From positions 5,022,001 through 5,086,000 of the forward strand of contig JAULSU010000003.1 in assembly GCA_030512335.1 (NCBI GenBank): a DNA stretch of 64,000 nucleotides. The letters are read 5' to 3'. A model generated the notes under the pieces. That model saw nothing but the letters and a program-made list of their open reading frames with translations. It did no database searches and had not been told where the DNA came from. The position numbers and the translations under genes are program-made. Shown one piece after another: positions 44,609-56,206 of this stretch (positions are counted from its first letter, which is position 1; the number at the start of each line of letters is the position of its first letter). Origin of the DNA: Immersiella caudata. Its lineage: Eukaryota; Ascomycota; Sordariomycetes; Sordariales; Lasiosphaeriaceae.

Positions 44609-45683
44609 TCACAATCTCTGACTCAATGTCTCGAGAACTAGCTTCTCCTCAAATGTGAGGTACATGCTGCTTGGTATCTGTACGTGGCCCTTGGTGACAA
44701 CGAGCGCCTGACCGTCCGTAAACTCCACCGTCGGCTGTGGCTCGGGTGCTTCCAAGTCCCCTGAGCTGTTCCTATCTTCCCTCACCGAGACCGTATCCTC
44801 GGAGCTCGCCACGGGGACCTCCTTGCCCTTGTGTTCCTCTTCCTTCTCCTTCCATCGCGCGCCCATCTCTTCGGGGGACCACCAATAGTACGGGAACCGC
44901 CTCTGAATGTTGTTGACCAGCAGCGCCGTAGCCAGCATCAGCCCGCACCCCAACATTATCGGAGCGAGGAGAAACCAGCCCAGGTTCGCAACGTCATCGT
45001 CCAGAACCGCCATCAGCGCTGTAGCGCCTGCTGGCGGATGCACCGTCCCCGTCAGTCCCATCGCCGCAGTCGCCGCTGCACAGGCAAACGAAGCCCCGAT
45101 CCATCGCACCGCGTCAATGTGCGGACTCAGCGCAAACAGCTTGCAGACCGCCACGCCGATGATAGCCGAAGTCAGCTGGCCCAAGATGGCGTTGCGGGGT
45201 TGGGCCAGGGGTGATTCGATGGCGTAAAAGTCGAGAACGGCTGCAGCGCCCTGCCAAGAAGGGAAAAAAGCCCCCCGCGGGTTAGCCATGGAACAATTCT
45301 CTGGGCCAATTGCCAAGTCAGGAGCCGCAGGCACGGCGCATGGCCGGGCTCTGGGTCCCCGCGTGCGGGTCGGTCGGGTGACTTACAAAACTTCCGATGA
45401 TGGTGGGCACCGCATGGCGCGCAAACGAGGGAATCTGCAGTGCGACGGCGCCGATGATGGTGAGGCTGGCAAAGACGCCGATGGCCGCCCAGAAGACGAC
45501 GGCGACGTTCCCCAGCGCGCCGGTCTTGGAAGGGTGGGAGCGGTACCCGAGGAAGTGGGCGACGGGGTGCGGCAGCCGGGGCAGGATGGAGGCGGGGAGC
45601 AGCGGGTTGAGATGCCGGTCGATGTCGACGTGCCAACGGAACGGGCCGGATCGCGCTTGCGCGCCCATCGTGGATGCGCCCAT
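44609..45683 (-). CDS. HPP-family integral membrane protein
   Basis: Exons 45683..45387 and 45250..44609, 312 aa. Exon 1: a short polar N-terminus (FRWHVDIDRHLN) then two hydrophobic helices ending PTIIGSF. Exon 2: GAAAVLDFYAIESPLAQPRNAILGQL, then helices with TGTVHPPAGATALM, the HPP motif that names the family, and a final helix. The last ~120 residues are charged and cytosolic. Plant and cyanobacterial members transport nitrite; fungal members are uncharacterised, so nitrite or another small anion is only a suggestion. The intron (GTAAGT, TTGGCAG) restores the conserved GSFGAAAVL junction. ATG 45683 is used; a Met six codons later is an alternative. Confidence 0.9.
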
Positions 45684-46653
45684 GCGATAGAAAAGTGAAG
45701 AATGAATGCGGAATGAGAGGAGCGATACCCAGGTTGAGAGGAAGCAGAAGATGGCGTCAGCGGCTGGGAGGTTGGGCGAAGTGGGAAAGGCGAAAAAAAA
45801 AAAAAAGCAGTCACCGCATCGTGGCTCTGCTCCCCCGGATTCCGCAGATGGAAAATTTGGGGGGACACCTTCTAAAATTGAAGGCGTCAATCAAAGAGGC
45901 CCTGGACGGAAGGCGCAGGTGAGAAGGTGACGGGCCTTTAACTTCGACGCCGTCCCATGCCAACGGCACCCGCAAAGCAATAAGCGGGTCATGGGGAAGC
46001 TGGGAGGGCAAACAGGACAGCACGATGCCTCCTCTACCGCACGGCCGATATTGGAGATGGATCGTGCCGCATGTTGCGATTTGCGCCATTGTGGCACAAC
46101 GGCAGCGTCTCTGGAAATTGTGACTAACAGCTTGCGCTGAGAGCCAACGGATGGGGTGGATGCTGCCGACACGGCGATGTTTTGGTCTGAGTTCCCCGGC
46201 CCCAGGTACGTCAGATTTGCTAAGGAAAACTCCCAATCGGGAATAGCGCCCGGGGACGTATTTCAGGCGGTGGGACGGTCTGCCAGCCAAGTCCTCGCTA
46301 GAAAGGCACCCTGGGACGCTATATCTCCGCGGAGCCGCTACCTGTCCAGCGACGTCCTTTGTTCGACTTCTTTTGAGCAACACGGAAAAGGATGAGCCCG
46401 CAAAGGACCGAGACAATGGAATTGCAAGACAATAACCCAAAGCTTTAGGATATCTCCGAAATGACGCCAAATTTGCGAGTCTGTACACCGCCAGAGGAAT
46501 CGACCCTCCGACGAAATTTGACGGCGAATGTAGACACCGACACCAATGTCGCGCCTTCCCCAAGAGCTCGAGCTGCTGAGCACCGTCACTTGCCAATGCC
46601 GGTGCCGAGAAGGTCGGGCACGACCCCGATTTATCAGACCGCTACCCGACAGC
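45684..46653. other. Intergenic region
   Basis: About 1 kb between the HPP start and the NmrA-like stop. A 13-base A-run lies at about 45796-45808. A 261-aa minus-strand frame (46596..45811) is compositionally random and not called. Confidence 0.4.
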
Positions 46654-48056
46654 TCAGGACCGACCAGTTAGGACCTTGACGAGCGACACTTTGTTCCACC
46701 CCGGCTGTGTCGCAGCCGCCGCCGAGTTTTCATGCTGCGTCCGCACCCATTCCTCGAATGTTTGCAGCTTGCATACCGAATGGCCAAGGCGGACCTCTTC
46801 TTCGAAGGTCGGAAATGCACCGGTGTTGCGGGTATGCTGGTGCATCTCGATGTCGTGGAGTCTGCCGCGGAAACAGTCAGTCAGTCAGTCAGTCAGCCAA
46901 TTCGCCGCCGTACTGCTTATTTTTGGAAGTGGAAGTGACGGGGAGGCGGAAATGAGAAATCAAACGTACATTCCTCGGGCATCGGCATTCAGCCACAGCA
47001 GGAGTTTTGCTAGCACTGAGGGGACTCGCGTTATCGGCGTTCCGACGGCTCGTTGGTGAGCATCCACGATTTGTTGGGCAGTGAGCGGATCAGCGGCGAG
47101 GCCAACGACTTTGTGAACGTATTTCTCGTGGTCCTGGATGCCGTCAGTGATCACTGGTCGTCGGAATTAGCTCCGGGCGTGCAACGTACCGCAAACACGC
47201 CGGCGGCTACTCGACCGATGTCTTCCGAGGCCTGCAGTCGAGGTGTGTCAACAGGAGGGATCGGCGGAACGGATATCAACGGCACTCACGATCAGACATA
47301 TCGTTGTATCCTTTTTGAGCCCTTCGAGGAATAGCGAGACGGCGATGGACCCTAGCGTGCCGCTGAGGTTCTCCATGAAGAAGCCTGGCTGGATGATGCT
47401 GAACAACCGTCAGACCCGTCTCCACCTTTGTTGAGAAAGCACCACGGCTCATCACGACTCACGTCCATTTGAGCCCCTTTTCGGTCAGGCTCTTGCAGTG
47501 TCTCTCGATTGCCTGCTTCGACAGACGCGAGTACTCAGGCGTCTCTGCGTCATCTGCTGCCGGCTGCAGGGCGCTCGAGTAGACGAATGCCTGCACACCG
47601 AACTCCAGCGCCAAGCTGGCCAACATCTGCACCCATCGAATGTCAGTAGTCATCCAGTAGTCATCCACGTACGGTCGCAATCCCAAAATAACAGAAGCGA
47701 GACGCGAGACTCACAATCCCCTGATCCCTCTCCCGATCATCCTTCACGCCCAATCCCGGAAACGCAATCGCGATGAAAACGCCCCATATCCCGCCCTCTG
47801 CACTAATCGTCTCGAATAGCTTCCTCACACCCTCCGCATCTTCCAGATCCCCCTCAACCAGCTGGAACCTCTCCTCGGCGTGGAGTCTTCTAGCGTCGTC
47901 GGCAATGCCCTTGGCGAGCGTCCCTGCCGAGTTCCGCGTCAGGCCCCACAAGTGGAAATCCGGGGGCGATCCTGGCGCGAGGAGCGCGCGAACCGTTGCC
48001 CCGCCTTGCTTCCCTGTCGCGCCCACCACGAGGATGTTTCGTCGCGGCGCTGCCAT
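46654..48056 (-). CDS. NmrA-like NAD(P)-binding protein
   Basis: Six exons: 48056..47715, 47626..47463, 47398..47290, 47231..47190, 47133..46970, 46861..46654; total 342 aa. The start, MAAPRRNILVVGATGKQGG, is the classical NmrA/isoflavone-reductase Rossmann glycine motif. It continues LWGLTRN and FQLVEGDLED; exon 2 gives EFGVQAFVYSSA, exon 3 IIQPGFFMENLSG, exon 4 ASEDIGRVAAGVFA and exon 5 KVVGLAADPLTAQQIV. These blocks run in family order, and all six phases agree. NmrA-like proteins bind NAD(P) as redox sensors or co-regulators, and some are atypical reductases; no catalytic Tyr-Lys pair is evident. The fifth intron contains a (CAGT)n run. Exon 4 is just 42 nt. Confidence 0.88.
46874..46896 (+). 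repeat. (CAGT)n microsatellite in NmrA-like intron
   Basis: About 5.75 tandem CAGT units within intron 46862..46969. On the coding strand this reads CTGA repeats, offering several branch-like CTGAC strings just before the acceptor. Confidence 0.9.
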
Positions 48057-48569
48057 TTCCGAGCACTGTAAAGTTAGTCTCTGGTGGAGCACAGCAGGAG
48101 AACGAAGATACGATGGGCGCACGATAGCTTCCGTGACCGTGGAAATGGAATTGTGATTGATGGGAGTGGTGACGTGACAGCGGTGGTCCGTGTTTTTTCA
48201 CTTCCGTGCTGCGGGGTCCGACCGCTGAGAGCGCTCAGTTCGGTTCCGAATTCCGTGCTTGCATCGCAGTGCGACCCTGTTTCGATCCATGAGTTACGCT
48301 GATTTGAGGCGTCGTGCTTTGGGAAAGTTTCCGAGTTGAGGTACATCGCTGCGTTATCTGAGGCATTGTTCGGATTTGGACCTCGGACGCCACTGCTGAC
48401 AGCCCAGCTGTGGCTGGCTGAGCTCCCCAATTGCGCCCCGACTCCCAGGTTTGGGACGGGACCTTTCCAGTTCAATGTCTAGTAGCGTCCTGCAATTCTC
48501 ACCAAGTGCTACCCATTGAGTCTGACAATTGGGATTGGCAAGAAATTCCTCTTTGGCGCTTTCGACGTT
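48057..48569. other. Intergenic region upstream of the NmrA-like gene
   Basis: About 0.5 kb with no supported gene; contains the NmrA-like promoter. Confidence 0.4.
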
Positions 48570-48591
48570 CCCCCCCCCCCCCCCCCCCCCC
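48570..48591 (+). repeat. Poly-C tract, 22 bases
   Basis: Uninterrupted C-run directly upstream of the HET relic. Long homopolymers like this are prone to length error in sequencing and slippage in vivo. Confidence 0.95.
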
Positions 48592-48680
48592 GTTCTCAGA
48601 CTGCACAACCTTCTTTGGTGGGCTCGGGAAGTGTCTGCGTTTGGGACCGAATCTCGGTGATTCAGAAACGTCAACCAACC

Positions 48681-49438
48681 GTTTGCGGATAGTTTGTCTT
48701 CACGCTGTCAGCTATGCAAGATATCATCGCGGTGGGTTTCACTGGTGGCCTCCCAGCAACGATCCCATCGACAAAGGAGGCTGGACATACCAGGAGGAAT
48801 ACCTCTCCAGTCGATATCTCAAGTTCACCGATGCGGCGGTCACGTTGCCTGCCATCTCGGGCCTCGCAAGGCAATTTTCTGAGCTACAGCCGGGGTTACG
48901 GTATATTGCTGGATCCTGGGAAGACGGGATTACCAGCCCGACAGACCCGACCCGGTATGTGCCCACTAATTCAAAGTTCAGACGCCCCATACAAACGCTA
49001 CGAGCCCGCCCCCCTGCCCCAACAGCTACATCGCCCCGAGTTCTGTCTGGCTTTCTGCCAACAACCAGAGTCGTATTATCTCAGAATATGACGCGAATTA
49101 CAAACCATGGTAGCTTTGCGAGGTTGTAAGGGTCGGAACACAGCCCGTGATACGGGGAGCTCATATGAGCGAGGGGCAGCTGGCGAGCTGGTTGAGGTGG
49201 ACGTGTTGCCGCTACTGACAGCGCACGAGCCGAGCGAGCTTCAAGCGGTCACCGCCCTTCTCGGGCAATTAGACCCTGAGAGTCACATCTATCAGAGAGT
49301 TGGGTTGGTCAGGCTAAGATTTCTTAGGGAGGGTTCTTTTGGGAATGACAGAAGTCTCAGTGTTGATCTCGAGCCGTGGATGGAGGAGATTGTTATGCAT
49401 TGGCCAGGAAGTCCCCGGCGAGAAGAAAGGGGCAAGTG
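48681..49438 (+). pseudogene. Relic of a HET (heterokaryon incompatibility) domain gene
   Basis: Plus-strand reading: DPIDKGGWTYQEEYLSSRYLKFT at about 48770-48830 resembles the HET block RGWTLQE..LS.R.L.F, then LPAISGLARQF and RYIAGSWEDG match the downstream L(A/P)G(L/S)WE region. In another frame AP-SSVWLSANN (about 49030) resembles the PSWSWAS motif. A third frame (49186-49320) reads LVEVDVLPLLTAHE and IYQRVGLVRLRF, typical of HET C-termini. The needed frame changes and missing N-terminus indicate a pseudogene. HET proteins trigger cell death on nonself fusion. Confidence 0.55.
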
Positions 49439-49525
49439 AACCACTCTCTTTTGCTGGAGCCTTTGTACCCCCCAAACTGGAGAGGGTGGATTCCTTCCCT
49501 ATTTTCGTGTCCCAAGCCCGAGTAA

Positions 49526-51501
49526 TCAAACCGGCCGCAGCAAATTGCTCTGCCTCGACAAAAACATAACATTTGGCCTGTCGCTCTCGAACGTGAGCTC
49601 CTTGTCCTCCATTTGGATGTATTGATGATTTCCATCCTTCAACGTCCACTGCTTTGCCTCCCCACCGCTGTAAAATTCTGTGGAAGCCAGGGGCACTTGT
49701 TCGTACCAATTGTGGATGTCCTTTCGACTATATCTGAGCGCCATGATCATCATGGCCTCGACGCAGCACCATGCTCGCTGATAGTACTGGTCGTCGATCA
49801 AGCTGATAGTGGCATTACACTGCGTAACAATGATGGGCAACGCCGACACCCCTTTGCTGGGGTCATCTTGGTCGACACAGGCAAAGTCCTGCAACACATT
49901 AGAAACCTACTGTATCAAAGACGACACTCAGGGGTACTCACCATCCAAATACACAACTTCTCCCTATCCACCTCCTCATTCTCCCTCATATACCCCTCCG
50001 CAGCGCTTACCATCCTCTGGTACTGCGTATGCTCCGCATCGTCGGGCGTATTCAACGACCTATCCGCGTTAATCCACCGATAGGAAAAGAAAATCAGGCA
50101 GTCGACGCCATTTTTATCCTCCCCGTTCTCCCCCAGCTCAAACTCCCTTACCAACCCATCACTTGACCTCGGAAGCCGTCCAAACTGTTCAAAGTCGGTG
50201 TACCGGATATACTTCAACTTGTCAAACATGCCCGCCTTTTGCGGATCAGACGCAATCGTCTCCGCGTACACCCTCCTGATCTTCTTGACGGTGTCATTTC
50301 CGCCGGGCTGCAGCAAAGGGCGAAGTTTCTCCTGGAAAATCTCCCGGTATTCCTTGCGTAAGCGCGCGGTAGACAGGCGTTCCTGGGTCAACGCCTCCGA
50401 GGCTCCGTTCTTGCGAAGACCGCCGATGATAATCCCTTGCGACTCCTCATCGCTGTTAAACACGGTGTAATCCAATGCGTTGTACCCTTGCTCATCGACG
50501 GCGTCGAGGTCGGCACCAATTTCGACCAGCTCGCGTAGGTACCCGCGGTGCTCAGACGAATGCTCCTTGCTGAAAGTGATGGCGGGAGTGCACCTCGAGG
50601 GGGACCAGTACCAATCACCACTTATGTGAGGGTTGAAGTACTGCATCGCTAAATCTTTCTTCCCACGGAGGTAGAAAACGCGGCCGAGGAAGAAAAGTGC
50701 GAGCGTTCGGGACGAGTTGAGGATGATTCCGGTGTCTCGGACGGCGGATGTGGCGTACTTTTCGGCCTGTTCGAGGTGCGCTTCGCGGTTTTCAGGGTCG
50801 ACGGAGGCAAGGAGGGTGCTGCAAAGGGAGAGACGCGAGTAACCACCGGTTTCCCATGCGGCGGCCTTGCGGGCTCGGGTCGTGGCCCCGTGGCCGCTGA
50901 AGCGGTCTTCGTAGTCGAAGATGCTGCGGCTGCGCTGGACGCGCTCCTTGAGTTGTTCGATGGCGAGGTCGAGCAAGTCCCGGACTTGTTGCGTTACGGT
51001 GGGGTCCTTGTTGCTGTTGGTGTTCCAGAGGCCGAGAGCGCGCTGGTAGTTGGCCTTGCCGAGGTTGCCGATGGCGCGGCAGGTAGCTCCGTAGAGACCC
51101 GTTCCCTTGGCGACCTCGTACTGTTCGGAAAAGATTCTCTGAGCGTCATCAAACCGATCGCTTAGATGGTAGATAATTCCCAGCTCTCCCCAGATCTGGA
51201 TGCGTTCTCGGGTGGGTGGACCTGGGAGTGCGTCGGCGAGGGCAAGGGCTTCCTCAAGGGTTGCGATGGCTTGGGGATATTTCCCATTCAGTCGACTGAT
51301 CCACCCAATGTTGCCAAGGACAAGATATTTGCGGTCTTTGAGCTGATGGTGTGTTTCGCACATGTGCAGCGCTGCGGTGGAGTGTTGAAGGGAAACTTCC
51401 AAAGATCTCCGTGCGAGACTTGTCCTCGCCTTGTCCATAAGGCGTTGCCATTTTGCAGCAATTCCAGGCTCGGTGGTATCAGGATGCACCTCCATCTTCA
51501 T
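49526..51501 (-). CDS. TPR-ankyrin protein with TIR-like C-terminal domain
   Basis: Exons 51501..49942 and 49888..49526, 640 aa. Residues about 10-300 form TPR-type helical repeats (AALHMCETHHQL, LGNIGWISRLNGKYPQAIATLEEAL, YLRGKKDLAMQYF). A short ankyrin pair follows (LVEIGADLDAVDEQGYNALDYTVF, about 345-375). The C-terminal 170 residues carry LIFFSYRW, KLCIWMDFACVDQDD (joined across the intron), ALPIIVTQCNATISLIDDQYYQRAWCCVEAMM. This order (FSxRW, IWxDxxCxDQDD, WCCxE) resembles the TIR-like domains of fungal and oomycete repeat proteins; no NADase residue is claimed. TPR plus TIR-like suggests a signalling or cell-death effector. It faces the HET relic tail to tail. Confidence 0.85.
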
Positions 51502-52320
51502 GTGTCTTAGCCGAATTTCGGTATCAAAGGGGCTGCATTTGTAGCCGAGAAAGACAACTCAAAACAGGACAAGAGGAAGGAGACTTGGACTAATATATTA
51601 CCTCTAGGAATTATTCCAGCAGTATAGCCCTATCAATCACAGACAGGTCTGCCTTAGCTGACCCTGCGAGGAAGAGAAGGACAATGCGAGAGTTGAAGGA
51701 TTCGGGGTGCGGTTGGGGTTATCGGGCGGTGGATCGTCGACTCAGCCCCGCATGTCAATGCAAGAATGCCGTGCCGTTTGCGCCGCACTCGGGAGTCGAT
51801 GCTGGTTCGAATCGGCGCGTGGCGCAGACGGGTACCCCTGCATGCAAACATCCACTAAAACCTCCGTGTCCTGTCAGTGTCGAATCAACAATTGGGAGGG
51901 ACGGATCTCGGAAATTCTTTTGGGAGAAAGATGCACATCCTGAGATGTTACCCCTCTCAGCTGCTGACTTAAAAATAGGGCTCCCAGCCTGGCGTTGGAG
52001 GGGGTACCCATTTGGGCTGCCTCAACCCACAGCACACCAATCAGACGAAGGCTAGCGGTCTTGGCAGAAGAAAAGAGGCAACCACTCACGCTCGGGTCGT
52101 AAACATCGTGATTTCTCATCTCTAGACGCGATCCAAGGTTCTACAAGAATACAACAGTAACTGGGTCAACAATCCACCTCAGAACCATGTTCCCTGCCAA
52201 CCCAAGGAGGCCTGACCTCCTGCATGCGAGGGTTTTGCACGCCAGCTGAAAAAGATCCAAACTTTTTTGCTCCTGCCCAAAAGTTCGCCAGGAATCCCAT
52301 TTTCCGAGACGTCCCTCCCA
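51502..52320. other. Intergenic region
   Basis: About 0.8 kb holding the TPR-TIR-like promoter and the 3' flank of the dioxygenase gene. No gene, RNA or repeat recognised. Confidence 0.4.
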
Positions 52321-53752
52321 TCACCTGCAAATCTCACCCGCTCGGATCGTCTCATCCCTTGACTCCTTCAAAAAAGGCAACAGCGCCGTCCCTCCCGTTC
52401 CCGTCAACTCGACCTTGGCCACATGCTCATCCCCCGTCACCCTCATCGCCGACGGCGTCGTCGCCAAATTGACCACACCCTTCTCCTCCTTCTGCGCCCT
52501 TGCAGCAGCCTGCCTGGCTGGGATGATGATGTACCTCGTCACCATCTGCAAATGCCGCCCCCTAAACGCCGCGAGCTGCTCCGTCGCCCTCTGAAACGCA
52601 GCCACACACTCACACTCCTCCTTGCCCATTGCCAGCTCCCCCCTCTCCTTCTTCGCCTGTTCCAACACCCCCCTCATTCCCCCGGGAAAAACACTACCCA
52701 CATGCTCCAAAAACTCGCGATGCGCCCTCGGCATGTACCCCCTGACCTCCTCGTGAAAACTCACCCCACCTTTCCCATCCCCGCCGTTGCTCGCGTGTTC
52801 CACCCCCAGCACGACATCAAAAAACTGAATGAGCGAGCTCTGCCCATTACTTCCCCCCCTCAATTGCCTCCATTCCCCTTTACCTTCTCCTTCATCGTAA
52901 AAAACACCCTGCGGCAAGCCTGCATTCTCCATATTCTTACTCCCCGCTAGGAACGGCCTGATCTTATGATAAAACACCTCCGGGTCGCATTTCTCATCCA
53001 TTCTATCCAGGAACGTCTCCAGATGCTTCGCACTCGAGATGAAACTCTCCAGCGCGAGCGTAGCAGAGGGAAAATCCCCGCGCGACGCGCAGTCCAGGGC
53101 GGAAATCAGGGTGGGGATGACATGTGCGCCGGAGGCCTCGATGGCGATGGAGACGGAGTAGAACCATGACTCGTCGAGGGTGCCGGTGAAGGTGTGCTGG
53201 GAGAAGACGGCGTCGAGGCTGCGGAAGGAGGTGTCGGGGTGGGTGGTGGAAAAGTTCCATAGGTTAAAGGCGGCGTAGGTGGCGATGGGGGGGAGACCGA
53301 GGAGGGAGGATACGGCGAGAAGAGGGAGGGTTAGGGGGGGTGGTAGGACCTTGGAGTTACCTCTGTCAGTAGAAGATTCAGGAGAAGAGAGGGAAAAGAG
53401 AGACGGGAAGGCTTACTTGGGCGGCGGTCTTACCACCCCAGACGTAGCCGTTGGCGAGAAACGAGAGCACGACGTAGGCGCGCCGTTGCTCGGCCTCGGT
53501 GTGGAGGAAGCTAGTCGAGAGAACCGGGAGCTGGTCGACTTTCTCTCGTAGGGCCCCGTCCTCGATCAGTTTCGAAACATCTTGGATGAGGGTCTCCCAT
53601 GGCTCGTAATAGGGGTTCGGTAACCTCTGCAGAGGAACACTCTCCGGAAGGAACCCATTTTGTGTGACGGAAAACTCGTTGAGCAGCTGTTGGAAGCCGC
53701 TCGGGAAAGTGGAAACAACTGGCTGTGCGGGAAGGACTTCACAGGGAGACAT
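52321..53752 (-). CDS. Indoleamine 2,3-dioxygenase
   Basis: Exons 53752..53417 and 53349..52321, 454 aa. The haem dioxygenase opens the indole ring of tryptophan to N-formylkynurenine, the first step of the kynurenine route to NAD+. Family blocks: LSFLANGYVWGG (the segment beginning the haem domain), FYHKIRPFLAGSKN, LRGGSNGQSSLIQFFDVVLGVEH and GYMPRAHREFLEHV; the His in PRAHREFL is in the proximal haem-ligand context. The C-terminal helix holds RATEQLAAFRGRHLQMVTRYI. The intron is supported because GKTAAQ followed by VLPPPLTLPLLAVSSLLGLPP is the conserved join. Start ATG 53752; an upstream GTG is not needed. Divergent from kynureninase with 722 bp between starts. Symbol is withheld because fungi have several IDO paralogs. 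Confidence 0.93.
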
Positions 53753-54474
53753 GGTCACGAGTGCAAGGTGTTCTGGAAGAATGGGACGAAGTAAACCGTT
53801 AAAATCGGAAGAGTTCCCGAAAATGTAAAGTTAAAAAAAATAAAGTGTCGGTAAAATAGATGCCGTGTGACAAACTGTCATCCAAAACCGGGATCGGAGT
53901 GGCAGCGAGCCCAGATATGAGTGCCCGGGCGCCGGGGTTGCTGCCATGAAGTAACTCCCGGGTTGACCTGGTTTCACGTTTTCCACGATCCGAAATGATG
54001 ACAGCTGGTCGTTCGCCGTCGTGTCCGCCGCAGATCCGTCTACCCGCCATCTGTCGGAAAACGATCATCTGATGTCATTTGAGTTTGGCTAGCGCTGTAG
54101 GTTAAGCTCGTCCTGCGGCCTGCGCCGGGGTTTTGCCTCGGTGTGAATGGTTGGGATGCGGAAGTGCGGAGCGGATGCGGAAGGCGGAAGTCGGAAAGCG
54201 GATGCGCCACAGGTGGGCCAAAACCACGATGGCTGCCGCCCGACAAATTTTCTTCGGCTTAGTGCCGTATTAGTGATGAGTAACCATGCGATAAGTCACC
54301 GTATAAAGTACACATGTCGGAGATGAAGGCTTGTCCGTTGCATGCAGTAACCGCTTGTGCCCGCATCAATCCTCGCTTTCCCGCCATTCACTCGTACCTG
54401 CAATACATGTACCTTACCTTGCTGTGATCGACTCCTGTCGTGTCAGTGACTAGCACCCCGAGTCGCATTCCAAT
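53753..54474. promoter_or_regulatory. Bidirectional promoter region of dioxygenase and kynureninase
   Basis: 722 bp between two divergent start codons. No coding potential. It contains an A/T-rich stretch at 53825-53845 on the dioxygenase side and a repeated GCGGATGCGGAA-type string near 54150-54200 (GGATGCGGAAG, GGATGCGGAAG, AAGCGGATGCG). These could be regulator sites; CGG half-sites fit Zn2Cys6 binding, but CGG is common in such sequence. Confidence 0.5.
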
Positions 54475-56206
54475 ATGGACATGAATCACTTCACAAACCA
54501 CCTTCGACAGGGCAAGACGCCGGCCTTCTCCCTTGGGGCGAAAACTCTGAAGTTTGCCCAAGACCTAGATCGACAAGACGAACTTGCCGAATTCCGAGAT
54601 CAATTCAACCTTCCGACTAGAGCCTCTTTGAAGCAAAAGAGCCCCAAGCCTCAGCCCGCATCCAATGGTACGCTAGCCCTGCATGCAGGGACCGGACTCG
54701 CACGTGTGTAAGCAGCCCCCTGAACTGACACCAAAATAGGAGTCAACGGACACCACCACACCAACGGCGACCATCCCCAGAGTTCCGGCGACGGCGATGG
54801 CGACGACGCTAGATCCATCTATTTTGTTGGAAACTCTCTGGGTGCCCAGCCTAAACTCGTCCGGGAGCACCTTGATGCCCACCTCAACACTTGGGCCAAC
54901 ATCGGCGTCAACGGTCACTTCACGGCCCTAGACGACTCGCCGCTGGTAAGCTGGCAGGACATGGCCGAAGACTGCGCCCGTAAGTCGGTGGATATTGTCG
55001 GCGCGTCATCGACCAGCGAAGTAATCATTATGAACACCTTGACGGCCAACCTCCACCTCCTCATGGCCAGCTTCTACCGCCCCAACCAGCAGCGCCACAA
55101 GATCATCCTCGAGTGGAGACCGTTCCCGAGCGATTGGGTATGTCTGAGTAGTTCCCTGCTACCGCCCCATTTCTTCCCCAGATTTCTCTTAGTCGGACCT
55201 CCCCATTCCCCGGATCTCGTCTCCACAATTCCACGCCCCCCCGCCCCCCCCCCTTCACTAACTCCCGAATCTCCTCTCACTAACTTCCCCCTCCCAACAG
55301 TACGCTATCCAAACCCAAATCCAATGGCACGGCCTCGACCCCTCCACCTCCATGGTCGAGATCCAACCCTCCCCCTCCCTCTACCTCTCCACCCAAACTA
55401 TCCTATCCACCATCGACGCTCACGCCGACTCCACCGCCCTCCTCCTCCTCCCCGGCATCCAGTACTACACCGGCCAGCTCTTTGACATCCCTCTCATTAC
55501 CTGCTACGCCCGCGAGCGCGGTATCGTCGTCGGCTGGGACCTCGCCCACGCCGCTGGCAATGTCGAACTCCAACTCCACGACTGGGACGTGGATTTCGCC
55601 GTGTGGTGCACCTACAAGTACCTCAACGCCGGGCCTGGTGCCATCGCCGGCGCTTTCGTCCACGAGCGACACGGCACCGTGGCCCCCAACCCTGATGGAG
55701 AGGGCGGTTTCTCCTACCGTCATCGCTTGGCAGGGTGGTACGGATGTGACAAGAAGGTGAGGTTCAACATGGACAAGGACTTCCAGCCAACTCCCGGCGC
55801 GGCAGGATTCCAGCTGTCGAATCCATCGGTGGTTGATTTGGCGTCGCTTTCGGCGGCGCTGGAGGTTTTTGGGAAGGCGGGGATGAAGAGGTTGAGGTCG
55901 AAGGGGTTGGTGTTGACGGCGTATTTGGAGTGGTTGTTGGAGGGGATTTTGGATGAGGACGGGAAAGAAGACGAGGATTTTAGGATTATTACGCCGAGAA
56001 ATCCGATGGAGAGGGGGTCGCAGTTGAGTTTGCTGCTGAGGCCGGGGTTGTTGGAGAAGGTGAGGAGGATGTTGGTGGAGAATGGGGTGGTGTGCGATGC
56101 GAGGAAGCCGGATGTGATTAGGGTGGCGCCGGTACCGATGTATTGTAGGTTTGAGGATGCTTGGAGGTTTGTGCAGATCTTGCGGTCCGCGCTGAGGGAG
56201 ACCTGA
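54475..56206 (+). CDS. Kynureninase
   Basis: Exons 54475..54667, 54740..55137 and 55301..56206, 498 aa. This PLP enzyme cleaves 3-hydroxykynurenine (or kynurenine) to 3-hydroxyanthranilate (or anthranilate) plus alanine. Blocks in order: SIYFVGNSLGAQPK, HFTALDDSPLVSWQ, VIIMNTLTANLHLLM, ILEWRPFPSDWYAIQ across intron 2, GWDLAHAAGNVEL with the cofactor-binding Asp, and CTYKYLNAGPG with the PLP Lys. The RRNPM-like end is RITPRNPMERGSQLSL as usual. Intron 1 (GTACGC, AATAG) was chosen over a GTAAGC site at 54707 because it alone keeps frame. An extra His/Asn/Gly-Asp-rich insert (NGHHHTNGDH) follows intron 1. Its neighbour is the first pathway enzyme, which supports co-regulation. Confidence 0.94.

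Noticed and set aside
45811..46596. 261-aa minus-strand frame as a gene
   Set aside because: Compositionally random and overlapped by equally long antisense frames; no recognisable feature.
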